Of a DNA stretch of 64,000 nucleotides, positions 22,713-34,509 are shown piece after piece. The position numbers and the translations under genes were made by a program. The stretch's first letter is position 1. Every line of letters begins with the position of its first letter. Source of the stretch: Limnanthes douglasii subsp. nivea (Eukaryota; Streptophyta; Magnoliopsida; Brassicales; Limnanthaceae); contig JAUPFV010000001.1 in assembly GCA_036936605.1 (NCBI GenBank), positions 114,708,771-114,772,770 on the forward strand. The letters are read 5' to 3'. The notes under the pieces were generated by a model. That model was not told where the DNA came from. It did not search any database and saw only the letters and a program-made list of their open reading frames with translations.

Positions 22713-25562
22713 AATTGGAAATAAAAAATATGAATATACCTTTAGAAAAGGCTGAAGTGCACCCAAAATATCAGAAAATGGGAAGAAGACATAAAGTAGG
22801 GTATAAGCTTCAAAAATGACTGTGTGTATTTGAAATAACATAACCGGAACAGAATGCATGTCACCGGGATAACAGACAAAAGATGATAGAAAAAGTAGTG
22901 GAAGAATGAAGGAGCTGCTCTATCTAAACTTAGGAGTATTTCTCTCTTTAAAATTGTGAGAAGTGAGATTTAGGTTCACTGTTTTAATAGAAAGAAAAGC
23001 TTGACACTCTACTCTGGGAGTAATCATGACAATGGATTCGGAGAGTTGAATTGTAAAAGATTCACTGACCACGCGTTGTAAATTTACTAAAATTTCTTGT
23101 TTTAGGTCAGAATAGGAGCGACACGTGGTAGAAATACGATGCCCGAGTTATGGACAGGTGTGAAATTAAATCTTTGTATCTTTTCACATTATTTTGGATA
23201 AAGAACTTCAAAGCCACCTCTTCAGAATAGACTTAGATTTAAATTATATACATCGACATAAATTAGCCTGACCACCATAAGAACTATCAGAAGATCAATT
23301 TTGAGCCTTTAAACCTTGCCATGGGGCTTATAATATTCATGCATCAACCACTTCGACAGGATTAGTTGGACTACTAATAAGAGAATTGTTTGGTCAGCTA
23401 AAGGTTTTGTTTTAGGCTGGTTTTTGGCCTTATAGGTTGAGGGAAAAGCTTAAGCCTTAAGAGTTTTTCTATGTATAAATGGGCCAACGGAGCTCAAATA
23501 GCCATATTGGTCACTAAAATTACAACATGTTATCTTCTTGGCATAGGGTGGACATTCATTGTTTATATCTCTAATAGGTTTCTCTATATATATTTATTAC
23601 TAATCAATACTAGGTTAACCAATTTCAGGTTCATCAAACTTAATAGAGTATTATGGACTTCAGAATTTCAGCGAGAGTTGATTCATATTTAAAGTTGTAT
23701 GTAAATCATATATTATTAAACATAAGCTACATAAACTTGTTACATGCCACTATGGAATTTCTATTGAAACAGTTTAATGAGAAAATTATTGGTGAAACTC
23801 CTTATACGTTACGAACTTATATTAATCGAGTTTATGAGTTTAACATAAAGATAAGATATTAAGAGAATATCATATTGTTATGGTAAAAATACCACAAGTT
23901 CATGGATTTTAAATGAGAAAAGTAGTCTTATTTGGAATGTTTGAAGACTGATTTGAATATACATGAGACACATTATATTCTATACGTGGAAACTTGATCA
24001 CTTTTGTTTATAATATGGTATAACATTTATAAAATGAATTATAAGTAAATTTTTAAATATTTCGAGGAAGGATCCTTATTCATAAAAACACGGGTCATCT
24101 AACATTTGAGTAAGAAAAAATTGTTAACAAGATGACATAGAGTAAGTCGATAAATAAAAGAGACATTTTAGCATCGGGAATTTATGGATTAAATAGATGT
24201 TGGACATATTTATGTGATTGTTTATCTGTGCATCCTATGAGAAAAAATAACGCATTGAATAACATCCAATATAAAAAGGACATTCAGTTTCTTGCAGTCG
24301 ATAAGAGCAAATTACAACAAAGTCCATGAAAAGATAATGATTCATTTCTAACTTTGTATCTTCTTCTACAAAGATACCAACATCTGAGGTCTTTCACAAG
24401 CATATCATTCATATGGACATCTTGACCTTCAAAGGTATTTAGATTCAGTGATATTTTTGTTTCACTACATGTGATTATCCAAACGAGAGATTTTAATGAT
24501 ATCATGAATTGGAATGTCTCATCACATATAGATTCAGAGTATCTAAACCTGCTGCTATATAGATCTAATCAACCTATTATTTATTAGACCCACATATAAA
24601 AAAGATATATGGTATCATGAATATTTATAGTAAGAGTAAGTATATCAGTCAGATTAATGTGTATCTAAAAAATGATCCCTCGGTATGACATTTTTGTTAT
24701 TAAAACCTCAAGGTCCAATAAGATTATGGTAATCTACAAATGCAATGACATCAGATGATAATAATTTAGAACTTAGTTAATGGTTTGCTTAAAGAAGAGA
24801 AAATTAGTAGGTTCCTAACAGAGCATTCAGTAAATTACGGAGACTTTCATATAATTAAATGTATTCGATTCACTTAATATAACCTATTTTTCATACTTAT
24901 GTTCTAAATCTTAAACAAAATTTTCAAAACTATAGATTTTTTAATATGTTTTTTTTCTTTTTAGTAAAAATTAAAACTAACTTGCATGATGTGGGATAAC
25001 TCACAGTCATCTCCATCTCAACATGTGAAATTATCCGCCTGAAAAGAAGAAGATCACGGACAATTCAGACCATATCACACCACCAAATATCCGAACATGA
25101 CAAATTTATTAACTTTTGACTAAGCTAGTTGTTAATCAACTTAAACCTATATGATTAATAGGTCTTTAAATTCGACCCGGTTTCGTGACCCGACACAATA
25201 AGCCCCAACCACTCTCATTAATGAGGGTTATCAGAATTTAATACTATGAGGCAGCTTAATTATCTCTCTACCTTACACACTAAATACAAAACACCACAAA
25301 ATTATCAAAACACTCTCTAAACACTTTACCATATTACCCTCGGCCAAAAATAAACCAAACCAACGACTACGACTAGCAAGTTTATATTATGATTTTTTGT
25401 GTTAAACCCTCCATGTTTTAGGATTTATGACATTGTAAATATACCGATCTAATTTACAATTTAATAAGTTTGACTAAACTGACTTCAAAACTCTAAGTTT
25501 TCTTTTGTTTTTCTAGTCTTTTATCTTTTTAGCCTTTTGACCAAACTATTGTCTGGCGTTCG
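22713..25562. other. Probable 3' region and LTR remains of element B, then unassigned AT-rich DNA
   Basis: A CACGTGTC motif (minus strand, 23120-23127) lies upstream of the antisense ORF remnant, as in A and C. B's 3' LTR is expected from about 23250 on; a TATA-like TGTATAAATGGG occurs at about 23471. No second LTR copy was found, so the LTR is not delimited. From 23900 to 25560 no gene, RNA or repeat could be supported. Confidence 0.4.
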
Positions 25563-25805
25563 TTGTCTGTGCGGATGAATTATGCCGACAACTTAACTAC
25601 CTTTTACTGGCAGCGTAACTCCCTTACACCGGAAGCGATGTACATTGCTGGTATAAACGAATTACGCAAGCATCGTAAATGCCTTACACTGACAACGTTA
25701 CATCTATCTTGTCGCTGTTGGCATAGACAACACTTATTGTTGTGAGCGTACATCGCTGCCAGTGTAAGACAGTTACGTTGTCTGCATAACTCGTCGACAC
25801 CGGCA
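25563..25805. repeat. Foldback repeat, higher GC than surroundings
   Basis: The left arm (about 25568-25612, with AATTATGCCGACAACTTAACT and ACTGGCAGCG) is an imperfect reverse complement of the right arm (about 25762-25803). Inner segments repeat TTACACTGG and AGCGATGTACA-like words in both orientations. Reading frames on both strands are consequences of the palindrome. Possibly a small MITE or hairpin locus. Confidence 0.55.
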
Positions 25806-26403
25806 ATGTCGAAGAACAAATGCGAAACGCAACGGTTGTTCTTCAACAAAACCTCCCAAAAACCTTCGAATTATACTGAAACCGATAGTCTAACACATAT
25901 CAAACACATAAACAACAATATACCATTCCAAACTCGATTTTAACCCTAGTTTTAACTGAGTTCTCCAACTAAATGAAAACCTAGCAAAAAAACAAAACTA
26001 AACTAAAAGATGAAATTAAATCATTAAATAAAAGATAAACGAAGAAGATGGGTTTGTTTCTTTGGAAAATAATTTGGTTGAGAAAATGATGTTCCTTCCA
26101 TTTGTGTTGTTTAAAGGTAGGAGGAAAAAAATGAAGTTTAAAAGTGAATTAGGCTATATTGAATTTGGGTGGACTTAAAAAAATGGATAAATATAGAGTT
26201 TTGAAATAAGAATATTTTTGAAAAATTGACTTAACTTACAACTTTTTTTTTGGATAAATTTAATTTGGAAGTACTTAAAGAGTTTTGATCGAAAAAAGCC
26301 CTGTTTTTATTTGTGATCACTCAGAAGTTTCTTGCATTTCATTTTAAATATTCATCAAAATTTGTGACTGACAACCCTTCGAGTGTCATTTAAGTTGTTC
26401 TTT
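25806..26403. other. Unassigned AT-rich stretch
   Basis: No open frame, repeat or RNA signal was seen. Confidence 0.5.
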
Positions 26404-26822
26404 ATGAGGAGGATTATCACTTGTGGGATGAAGCGCACAAGATGTGTGCAGCTTCAGCAGCTATTAGTAAAGCTGCGGTGGCAGCAACATCATCTGCCTA
26501 CGCCCGGTTTTTGGCCGATACACTTGTGGCACAGTCTCAAGAATTAAAAAGTTTCCTTTCGCTGGAAACAAACAGTGCAAAGATTGAAAAGACTACGCTG
26601 TTTGGACTCGAGCATCAGCAATACAGAATCAATAACCGAATGGTGCTAATTCCGGATTTCAGGGAAGGCCTTTCTAGTGCAAAGATTTTAAGCGACTCAA
26701 AGATGCTCTCGAAGTGAATGGAGCGAAAACCGATAGAAGCCGGAGCTCAAGCCAGGTACGGCTTAACTCTGGTTGCATTGCTAGAAGACAGGGCAGGACT
26801 GGGGCATCATTTCCTAGCCGGA
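26404..26822 (+). pseudogene. Gene fragment: unidentified Ala-rich helical C-terminus
   Basis: An open stretch (26421-26717) encodes WDEAHKMCAASAAISKAAVA and YARFLADTLVAQSQELKSFL. It is alanine-rich, predicted helical, with far more balanced codon usage than the surrounding AT-rich DNA. A frame change near 26700 continues as DALEVNGAKTDRSRSSSQ and ends in an Arg-rich tail with a TAA or TAG near 26820. It looks like the final exon of a real plant nuclear gene, either a captured fragment or the 3' end of a gene whose upstream exons I cannot find. The family was not recognised. Confidence 0.5.
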
Positions 26823-27290
26823 GGTTGTAAGTTTGTTTTAACCTCTTTTTAACTAGAAATGTTAGTGGAGAATCTCAAGTGTTTTTCGGACAACCGGTCT
26901 CCAAAAGAATATGATGACCCAAATTGGCTACTTCGTCACTACCTGTTCAACTTTTACTTGATTTAAGTTATTGGCTTGCAATCTACTGCATGTATCTTGC
27001 CTTACTCCAGAAACAACCATGATGTTAGAGAAAAACATTGCATATATGTGCTAGTTTATATAATAATATACTTTTGCGAGTCTATCTTTTATGCACTCCG
27101 GTAGTATTTGTACTTGCCTCGCACGAACCTATTATGTGAGCTGAGATTTATCAAAACATTGTAGTTGCCAAGCTAGACCGAAGATAGAATTGAGAATATC
27201 AAAACTGTACACAGATTAAAAAAATAACCTATAATATAAAAACAACATATCAGTGTATTTTAACATTCAAATGCCTACATGATGTCCCTA

Positions 27291-29787
27291 TCAAAACTCA
27301 TCTTGTCTTGCTCCCCATTGTCTCATTCTCTCTGAAGCTTGTTCCACCTGCAAATATTTCGAATATTCCAAATCATATTTACTACCTGACCAAATCAGGA
27401 TCGCATCGAAAAATCATCAAAAGAAAAATATACAAAAAATCGTACTTCTTCGTTCCAATTTGTTTTATAAACAATCACAAGGAGGATAGTTGTCTGCAAC
27501 ATAGTCCCACAAATCATTCCAATCCAAATCCCCTGTCAATCATCAAGTATAAGGTTAACTATATTTATAAAACATGTCTCAAGTTTTTATGGTATGAAAT
27601 CAGCAAAAGTCATGACTAGTATAAATCATTACATAATAGCACGCTGCAGACAGTAGATTTGAGTTGAGTTTACCTGTACTCCTAAACTTGTTTTATAACC
27701 AAGAAGAAACCCAAGTGGTAACCCTACAATGTAATAACAGAACAAGTTGATGTAAGCTACTAGGGCTTGCCATCCTCCTCCAACAGCAACACCTACATTT
27801 TACGAAATTTTATTTTTAGTCGAGATTTGTTTTGCAAGTTTGGAAAATCACCTGTGTTCAACAATTGTTTAAATGCGTACCTGATATAACCGGCTGAACG
27901 CTGTTTAGTGTCATGGTTATACCAAGAAGATAAGCTAATTTAGCAACAGCTTCTTGCATTTCTTTACTATCAGTAAAGATAACAGCAAAATGGTTCTTAC
28001 TTATCAAGATGGTAACCGCGCATAAAAGTCCTATACTCAACGACTCAGCTACTGTTACAATGACTGCGTATTTTGCCGATCTGGGGTGTCCTGATCCCAG
28101 CTCATTTGAAACCCGAACACTGTGCACCAAAATCCAAAATTTTGTACATAATAAGATTCAGGTTGGAGATGTAAGAAAAGTGTTAATTGAACTACAATTA
28201 CTTTTTTCTTACCTTATAGCCGCATTAATTCCAATGAACAACATGCCTTCCCATCCATTTATGTTCATACTGTGACAGTCCAAAAGGAAAACTTTTAAAA
28301 ACTACAAGTATTATACTCTATGTGTTATTGTTAGATTTTGATTTTGATATTAACTCACTTCCGAACAACGTTTTAAAATATGAAGGTTTCCATCACCTAA
28401 TACAATGTTTGAAACTGTCTTGAGCCTAACTCACTCACAAAAACGTCCAAAAGAAAGCCGGGTTGTTCAGAAGATCTCGGAAATCCTAAGGGTTATTAGA
28501 TTAGATTTAGAGAAGGAAGTTAAAAATAGTGAATTACCATATGGAGAGAGAACCAACAGCAATGATAGGCTCTTCAAGATGACCAGTAAGAACAATAATG
28601 CTCATAAAGTACCAAATCTCTAAACAAAGCATAACAGCAGAAGCAATACTCAGTTTCAAAAAACCCCAAATATCCTTAAAAGCCAAACAAGAAAGGCCTT
28701 TCCATCCATCTTTACACCAACCAACAATATAAGCAACTTGGGCGAAAACAGTTCCCCAAGCCGTTATGTTATACGCCATAGCCGCACCTGTTAGCCCCCA
28801 CTTAAACACCTTGATGAAGAGACAAAGCATCCCTATGTGCACAAACAACGCCACGAATCCCATCCAGGCTAAAACTCCTACTTTGCTTTGGGATTGTAAG
28901 AATTTTTGGGTGGGGAAGTTTATGGCGAGGGAAAACATTTGTGGGATGATTTGGGTTGTGAACCTTCCAGCTAACTTTGCAATGTCGGGTTGTTGCCCTA
29001 GGAGCATTAGGACTGGAGTCGCGTAAATATAAAGGGGAAGGAGGACGAAACAAGCTCCGGTTAAGATTATCCATGAACGTTGCATGTATACACCTAGTAG
29101 TTCTACTTGCCCGGCACCAAATGCTTGACCACATAGTGTTTCCAATGCACTTCCCATTCCAAGCTACAATAGTAACAACAACAAAGACTTAGAAAATTTT
29201 GAATGCGACCTAGTTCGCAACCGTAACCGATGGTAGGCGATTAGACTATATCCCATTTATACTCAAAATCTATATAACTTCATGCACTATAAATTGAATA
29301 GAAAACAGAAATATTGATAATAATTAAAAAACAATTTAAACACTTTGTTTCCACGAGAGGAAGAGAGACTAACCAAGAACCCAAATGAGAAATTGGCAAT
29401 GACAGAGAGAGAAATAGCAACAGAAGATAGCTCAATATCACCAATATGACCGGCGAAAATATTCGTAAACGAATTCGTTCCATAGTTACACAAAATATTA
29501 AAAGCTATAGGTCCTGCGATCGCCCATAGTTTCTTAGACTCTACATAGCACACGTATTTCGCATCCGCTAACGTACATACAGGAGGCGAATCATCTCCTT
29601 CATTCGAGCCTATTAACCTATCTGGTGCATGGTGAAGACTTTCAAACTCCTCTGTTTCGAAAACAGAGACACCGACAAGTAACTGCGGAGATGAACTCTC
29701 TGTTACATAAGTTGGTGCTGATGGTGATGAAGATAATGGAATAGGGGAAGATAATGCAACAGGGGAAGATAATGGACTTGTCTCCAC
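27291..29787 (-). CDS. MATE transporter, DETOXIFICATION (DTX) family, seven exons
   Basis: Multidrug-and-toxin-extrusion antiporter of the plant DTX family. Members export flavonoids, alkaloids or other organic substrates across vacuolar or plasma membranes against protons. Exons (minus strand): 29787-29374, 29163-28538, 28269-28213, 28119-27881, 27792-27674, 27532-27446, 27347-27291, all with GT-AG borders and consistent phase, giving 533 codons with the stop. A Ser/Pro-rich N-terminus (about 100 residues) precedes the first membrane segment (KLWAIAGPIAFNILCNYGTN). Family signatures: SALETLCGQAFGAGQ in exon 2, SVRVSNELGSGHPR at exon 4, VQPVISG then VAVGGGWQALVAYIN at exons 4/5, and EQASERMRQWG at the C-terminus. 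Closest recall is the DTX27-35 subgroup (DTX33/35-like); substrate unknown. There is no in-frame ATG between an in-frame TGA (29860-29862) and exon 2. The best start is a GTG at 29787 in strong Kozak context (A at -3, G at +4). Confidence 0.9.
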
Positions 29788-29862
29788 CCTTGTTCGAACA
29801 AGTATAGCATTTTCTTGTGGGTTCGCAATTTTCGATGACTGATGGCTGAAACTTGAAACTCA

Positions 29863-31152
29863 AAAGAGTAAAAGTGAAGATTTTTTTGTTGTTTTTATTG
29901 AAACACAGGACGAAAAGAAACAGAATCTTTGATCGTGTCTGTTTTTTTCTTGTCTGTAAGTTCTTGCTTGCGTTTTGGGTTTTGTGTGCTACAAATTAGG
30001 GTCACCAGGGAAAGAAGTGAGAAAGGAAATGATAGCTGACCAGGTCTTTGATTGGTGTATAGTTAATATAGTTATTACTCCTACATTAAAAAAAAGTTAC
30101 TATAAAGTATTTTCAAGTTATTTAATTTTCTTCATGAATTCTGAACATTATTATATTTCGTAACTCCACATACTTTATTTCACAAAAGGTTTTTTTTTCT
30201 CATAAAATAATTAATAAACTTATTAAAACAGTATGTAGATTGGTTAATTTATTTCGTATTAAATTTTTTGTTACATAATTTAATGTGTAATTAGTTTTTG
30301 TTTTTGTTTTTTGAAACATTTTTGGAGCATTTAGTTGCATTTACTTGTCATGTGAAAACCGAAAAAAAATAAGACCGAAACTGTTATATTTACAGAACAA
30401 ACAAGGCACGAAAGAAAAAACATTAGAAGCACAGCACACATTTTTACTAATGTTTCAATATACTTTAAATATGTACAAGAACAGAGAAATAGCATCTGTA
30501 CAAGCCTTTCTTCAAATCAAATCCATGTTATTATCAATGATCGTGTCAAAACACTGCTTCTTGAGTTGTGATACTACCGAACAAACGGAAAACTCAAACG
30601 TTGATAGAATCTGCAGTTCACCGCAATACTAGAAAAATAACTTCAATCTTGCAATAGTATGTATCAGGGAGCTGCTATTTGAAAGTTTGATCAAATACCA
30701 TTTCCTGCATCATAAAGTGGGATATTTACAAACACGAAGAAAAAAAAAAAAAGTACTGCTTAGCTCAAGTTTGTTCCTTGCATAGCTTGAAAGCTAAAAA
30801 ATTTACTTCCCAAGGATTGCAAAAATCGAGTAATGGGGTCGGACAAAGCTTTGTAGTAAATAATAGCATGTCCAAACTCGATTTTGATCTATACAACCTG
30901 GAAATGGACACGGTTTTATCGATTCCAACCTATCTCTAACCCAGAATGTGTGATCTAGATTGATCACCTTTTAAAAGCCTAATCTGATCGGTTTGTGTAT
31001 TTCCAAACCCAGACACGACCCCAATTTCAAATCAGACCATGTTTCTTTATCTGAACCCAGATTTTGAACGTATAGTTCAACTCTGTACCTGTTCTTTTCA
31101 CAGTCTGTCCGTCTGGTCAGAGAAAATTTAAGCACCCATAGATTTTTTCTTT
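29863..31152. other. Intergenic region between MATE and RING genes
   Basis: Contains the MATE 5' flank (from about 29863 to the right) and the RING gene 3' flank (left of 31153). The open frame at 30345-30632 has no homologous motif and is not called. Nothing else was seen. Confidence 0.5.
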
Positions 31153-32414
31153 TTATAATTGCTGAAAAGGCTGAGGTGTTGAGTATATTTCCTAAATTGA
31201 TTTCAGAGGGTTTGATTGAGGCTGATTCTTAATACTACTATATTTGTGGCTAACAAGAGATTGAATAAGTTGTCTAATAGTAGAGCGCCGTGTAATATTA
31301 TGAACGCAGGGCAAACCTTATCACAAATCGGACAAGCATCACTTCTTTCCATCCATTCCAGAATGCAGGGGAAGTGAAAATGATGGTCACACTCCGTCAC
31401 TAGTTTTGGGTTATCCGTGTCATATCCTGTATATTTGAAACATAAAAGGTCTTAATTCATAGGCTACTCAATTAACAATGACACACACTGATTTGAATAC
31501 TGTACAATTTCTATTTCAAATTGGCTGAAATTTTGTGAAATTATAAAAAAAGAAAAAAAAATTATTTCTGAATGATAGATTTAGTGAAACTATGAAAACA
31601 TAATATTTTTAGAAACGGGATTTAATTCACAATTAGTAGAAGAAACAAAAATTTAGCGCACCTTCAAGACAAATGGGACAATCTTCTTCTTCTTCTTCTG
31701 CAACGACGGAATTTGTCGCATCATCTAATTTTGAAACTACCAATTTCCTTGGTGAAACAATCACAGAGCTGGCTTGGGTTTTACAATCAGAGTCCTTACA
31801 AGTAGCTAGTGTTTCAAAACTACTACTACTTCTTTTGCAATCACTTGATTGTGGATGTCCCAAGAGGATATCATACGGCAACGGTGCAGGAGGGGCCCGA
31901 AAAGTGTCTAGTATTGATGCTTCCAAATTTGTACTATCAATTAAAAGGCCGCCCGATAGTGCTGATGTTAAACCAGCATTCGATGTTAAGGGCTCATGTT
32001 CTTCAAGAACTGGAGGAATCTGCAACAAAAGACCTTACGACTTCACTAGACTGATACTTCTACATATCTTTAACGTAACTGAATTCCCTAATGTTTCCGG
32101 TCAATTACAGTCCAAAGTAAGACATTCGTCAAAAACCCAATATAGAATTCCTAAAGGTTGAAAGTTTTGCATATGAGAAACATCAAAAGGAACAAAAATT
32201 TCAATAAACAAACAAAAATGAAATCACATATTGGTCAAAACTGGTTTGCTAGCTTCATTCAGCAAGAAATATATCACGCAAATGGTCATATGACACAGAT
32301 ATCTGGCTGCTCGAGCATAAAAGAAAACAACAAGTGCTGTAGTATACTCACATAGTAATAAACTGGTGCCCCGTTTAGATGCGGTTTTCTCGAAGAACAA
32401 CAACAACCTCCCAT
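31153..32414 (-). CDS. RING-H2 E3 ubiquitin ligase, RHB1A-like, four exons
   Basis: Small RING-H2 ubiquitin ligase that transfers ubiquitin from an E2 to substrates. Exons (minus): 32414-32352, 32019-31662, 31426-31317, 31191-31153; the phases join to 189 residues. The N-terminus MGGCCCSSRKP carries a Gly2 myristoylation signal plus cysteines for palmitoylation, so membrane anchoring is likely. Exon 2 holds the conserved DTFRAPPAPLPYD block of RHB1A-type proteins. The RING spans exons 2/3: CPIC, 14 residues, then CDHHFHFPC, ten residues, CPIC, so all eight zinc ligands (C3H2C3) are present. The last exon (EIYSTPQPFQQL) is short and its boundary is the least certain. The GT-AG introns look intact and I see no disabling change. 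Confidence 0.88.
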
Positions 32415-32430
32415 CGCTACAATACTGGGG

Positions 32431-32505
32431 CTACTCAGCCTGACCGAAAAGCAGCCTACTCAGCCTGACCGAAAAGCAGCCTACTCAGCTGGACAGAAAA
32501 GCAGC
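32431..32505 (-). repeat. 3 x 25-bp tandem repeat just upstream of the RING gene ATG
   Basis: Units 32431-32455 and 32456-32480 are identical; 32481-32505 differs at three or four positions. On the gene strand each unit reads GCTGCTTTTCGGTCAGGCTG followed by AGTAG, a pyrimidine tract plus CAG and TAG, so each unit resembles a 3' splice site. The array lies 17-91 bp upstream of the start codon, in the 5' UTR or at the end of a 5' UTR intron. Confidence 0.9.
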
Positions 32506-33650
32506 CGTTGCATTGCTTCACGTCTTTTATAGGCTACTGAATAATAGTGAAAAGACAGTTCAAGAAGCAATACAAAGAAAAACACATGACTCCGAAATGG
32601 CAACAATAGAGACACAACTAAAGTTGTACTTAAGGGAAAGCTTTAAACATTCTCAAAGTAACACCAACAACTGTTAGACGGAAATTACATACTTTAGGAA
32701 CAAAACACCAGTCTGTAGCTCTAAAAACCTAAGAACATAGTTATAACGATCAACCCAAATTAGACAAGTATTTCAGCTTTACATATGGTAACATGTTTTG
32801 CAATATTCTTTCTCCCTCCAAATTAGACAAAAGCACAAATCTAAGCACGAAGACGATCATAAAAAGCAGCACAAATCATAAACCATCATGCAAACAGATG
32901 GGCTTATTCACTTGCATCTAAACAACAAAAGACAACAGCTTAACTGCAAGAAGGGCGAGAGTAAAAAAAACTTATTCAATTTTACATATTTTAGGACGAA
33001 AAAGAGAACAAGAACCGAATAGAAAACTGGGTTATATCCAGATTATATAGAAAAGAACTCACGGTGACGAAATTGAACGAAGATGCTAATTCGAATTATT
33101 AAGAACGGTGAAGGGTACAGGTTAAATAAGATCAATAGTACTTTGAAAAATATCAAACTTGATTAAGTGAGAGATTAAAACTGTAGAAATCTACCTTGTG
33201 GAAGAGAGATCAGGCTGGTGTTAGGGTTTTGATAGCGTTCTTTTGAGAATATTGGTTGTCGCCTTTTTGTGGTTAGTAAAGCTTTGTTCAACGGTTCGCT
33301 CTCTACTATGCATTACGCAACTATTTTAGTTAATATTGGAAATAAATTAATAAATAATTGCTAGCAGGAAGCTTAGCTGATTGATTGTCGGTTTAAAAAG
33401 GAAACGGGTCCTCTGGCCCGAATTAAAAGGGAGTCGGGTGAACTCGTTTATGTTAAATGAAATTTGTATTTTTAAACAAACTAATATTTAAGTAAAAGAC
33501 CCAACTACATATCTCATTATCATCTAATATTTAAAAATTATAAACTACTAATTAATATTTAGATAATAAAACTTAAGAATAAATAGTTTGTAGTTTGTTT
33601 TAGGCTGGCAAACGTTTTTTTCTCATTTGAACCAAAAAATTTCATATATT
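32506..33650 (-). promoter_or_regulatory. 5' UTR intron and promoter region of the RING gene
   Basis: On the gene strand CACAAG followed by GTAGAT at 33195/33194 is a plausible donor of a 5' UTR intron of about 0.75 kb, ending at an acceptor near 32416-32510. No coding frame longer than 60 codons runs through it. Upstream of about 33300 there is AT-rich DNA with no clear TATA assignment. Confidence 0.4.
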
Positions 33651-34407
33651 TTTTTTACCCATTATTCCCTTTTAAGCCCATAAACCAAAAAAACTAATTA
33701 GGTCGTCGACGAACTCCAATTTGAAGTGCGATTCGTTGTTGGAAAATACTGACTTTAAACTCAAATATGTGTTTGGAGCAGGATTGACTCTGTACATCTT
33801 TTATTGGACTTCTATTTGAAGCACGTGTGGCTCTAGAATTTTGAAATTACAGATAAAAACTAGGTACCACTTTTTTGTTTTTTTTGTATTTTGATGGTTT
33901 AGCTTTCATCTGTAAGTCTTGAATTGATATGAAATAAGTTGTTAGTTATAGTTCATTAGTGAAACTCACCTTCGTACTGTAATTTTGGGTAAACATAGGG
34001 TTTCAGAGTATGAGAATGTCACATTATTTACATATAATATGTTACATTTTAGTAATTAGATTCTAATGTGTTGTATGGTGTCCAATTGTTTGATGTTTTG
34101 AGATTTCATTTTCAGTTTCATTCAACGTGAAGGGGTTAACGAACCATGTATCACATATTTTTTATATGTTCTGCACACATCTCGCATTGGTTTGTATGTT
34201 GTGATTAATTTTACACGAGAATCGTATATTCGCACATGTGCTTGTACATGTCATGTTTATTTTACAGAAGTCACGCATGTTATAATTATCCATTATGTAT
34301 GGTCTCACATGATTTTGCTACCTAAGTTTGTAGTCTCGCTTGTTTCATCAATATGTCACGCATGGTTTTGATACATGATAAAATGTATTTTAAGCATGAT
34401 TTTTCAG
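33651..34407 (+). other. 5' part and first intron of MULE copy M1
   Basis: Noncoding. From about 34170 it carries irregular CGCATGT/CACATGA words of the same kind as the intron arrays further right, ending at a TTTTTCAG acceptor (34400-34407). The left terminus of the element was not found. Confidence 0.4.
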
Positions 34408-34509
34408 ACCGGGTTTAGTGAGCATACTAAATTTAATGAAAAAGAAGAGTCATATTATTACCAATGAGCACATATAAGTTGCAAATGAAACGCCTTTCTA
34501 TACAATATT
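34408..34509 (+). pseudogene. M1 exon, left half, interrupted by element C
   Basis: Encodes LVSILNLMKKKS and NETPFYTI, collinear with M2 at 61898-62000 (LVSILNLLQKN, KNTPFYTLL). An in-frame stop is present. The exon breaks at 34509 with ATATT and continues at 45049 after element C. Confidence 0.8.

Noticed and set aside
22465..22755. Plus-strand frame in the 22.5 kb region
   Set aside because: The opposite strand aligns with antisense ORF N-termini, so this is a shadow.
28009..28275. Plus-strand frames over MATE exons
   Set aside because: Shadow frames; the minus strand carries conserved MATE motifs with consistent splice sites.
31673..32161. 162-codon plus-strand frame
   Set aside because: Shadow of RING gene exon 2, whose minus-strand product has conserved RHB1A-type motifs.
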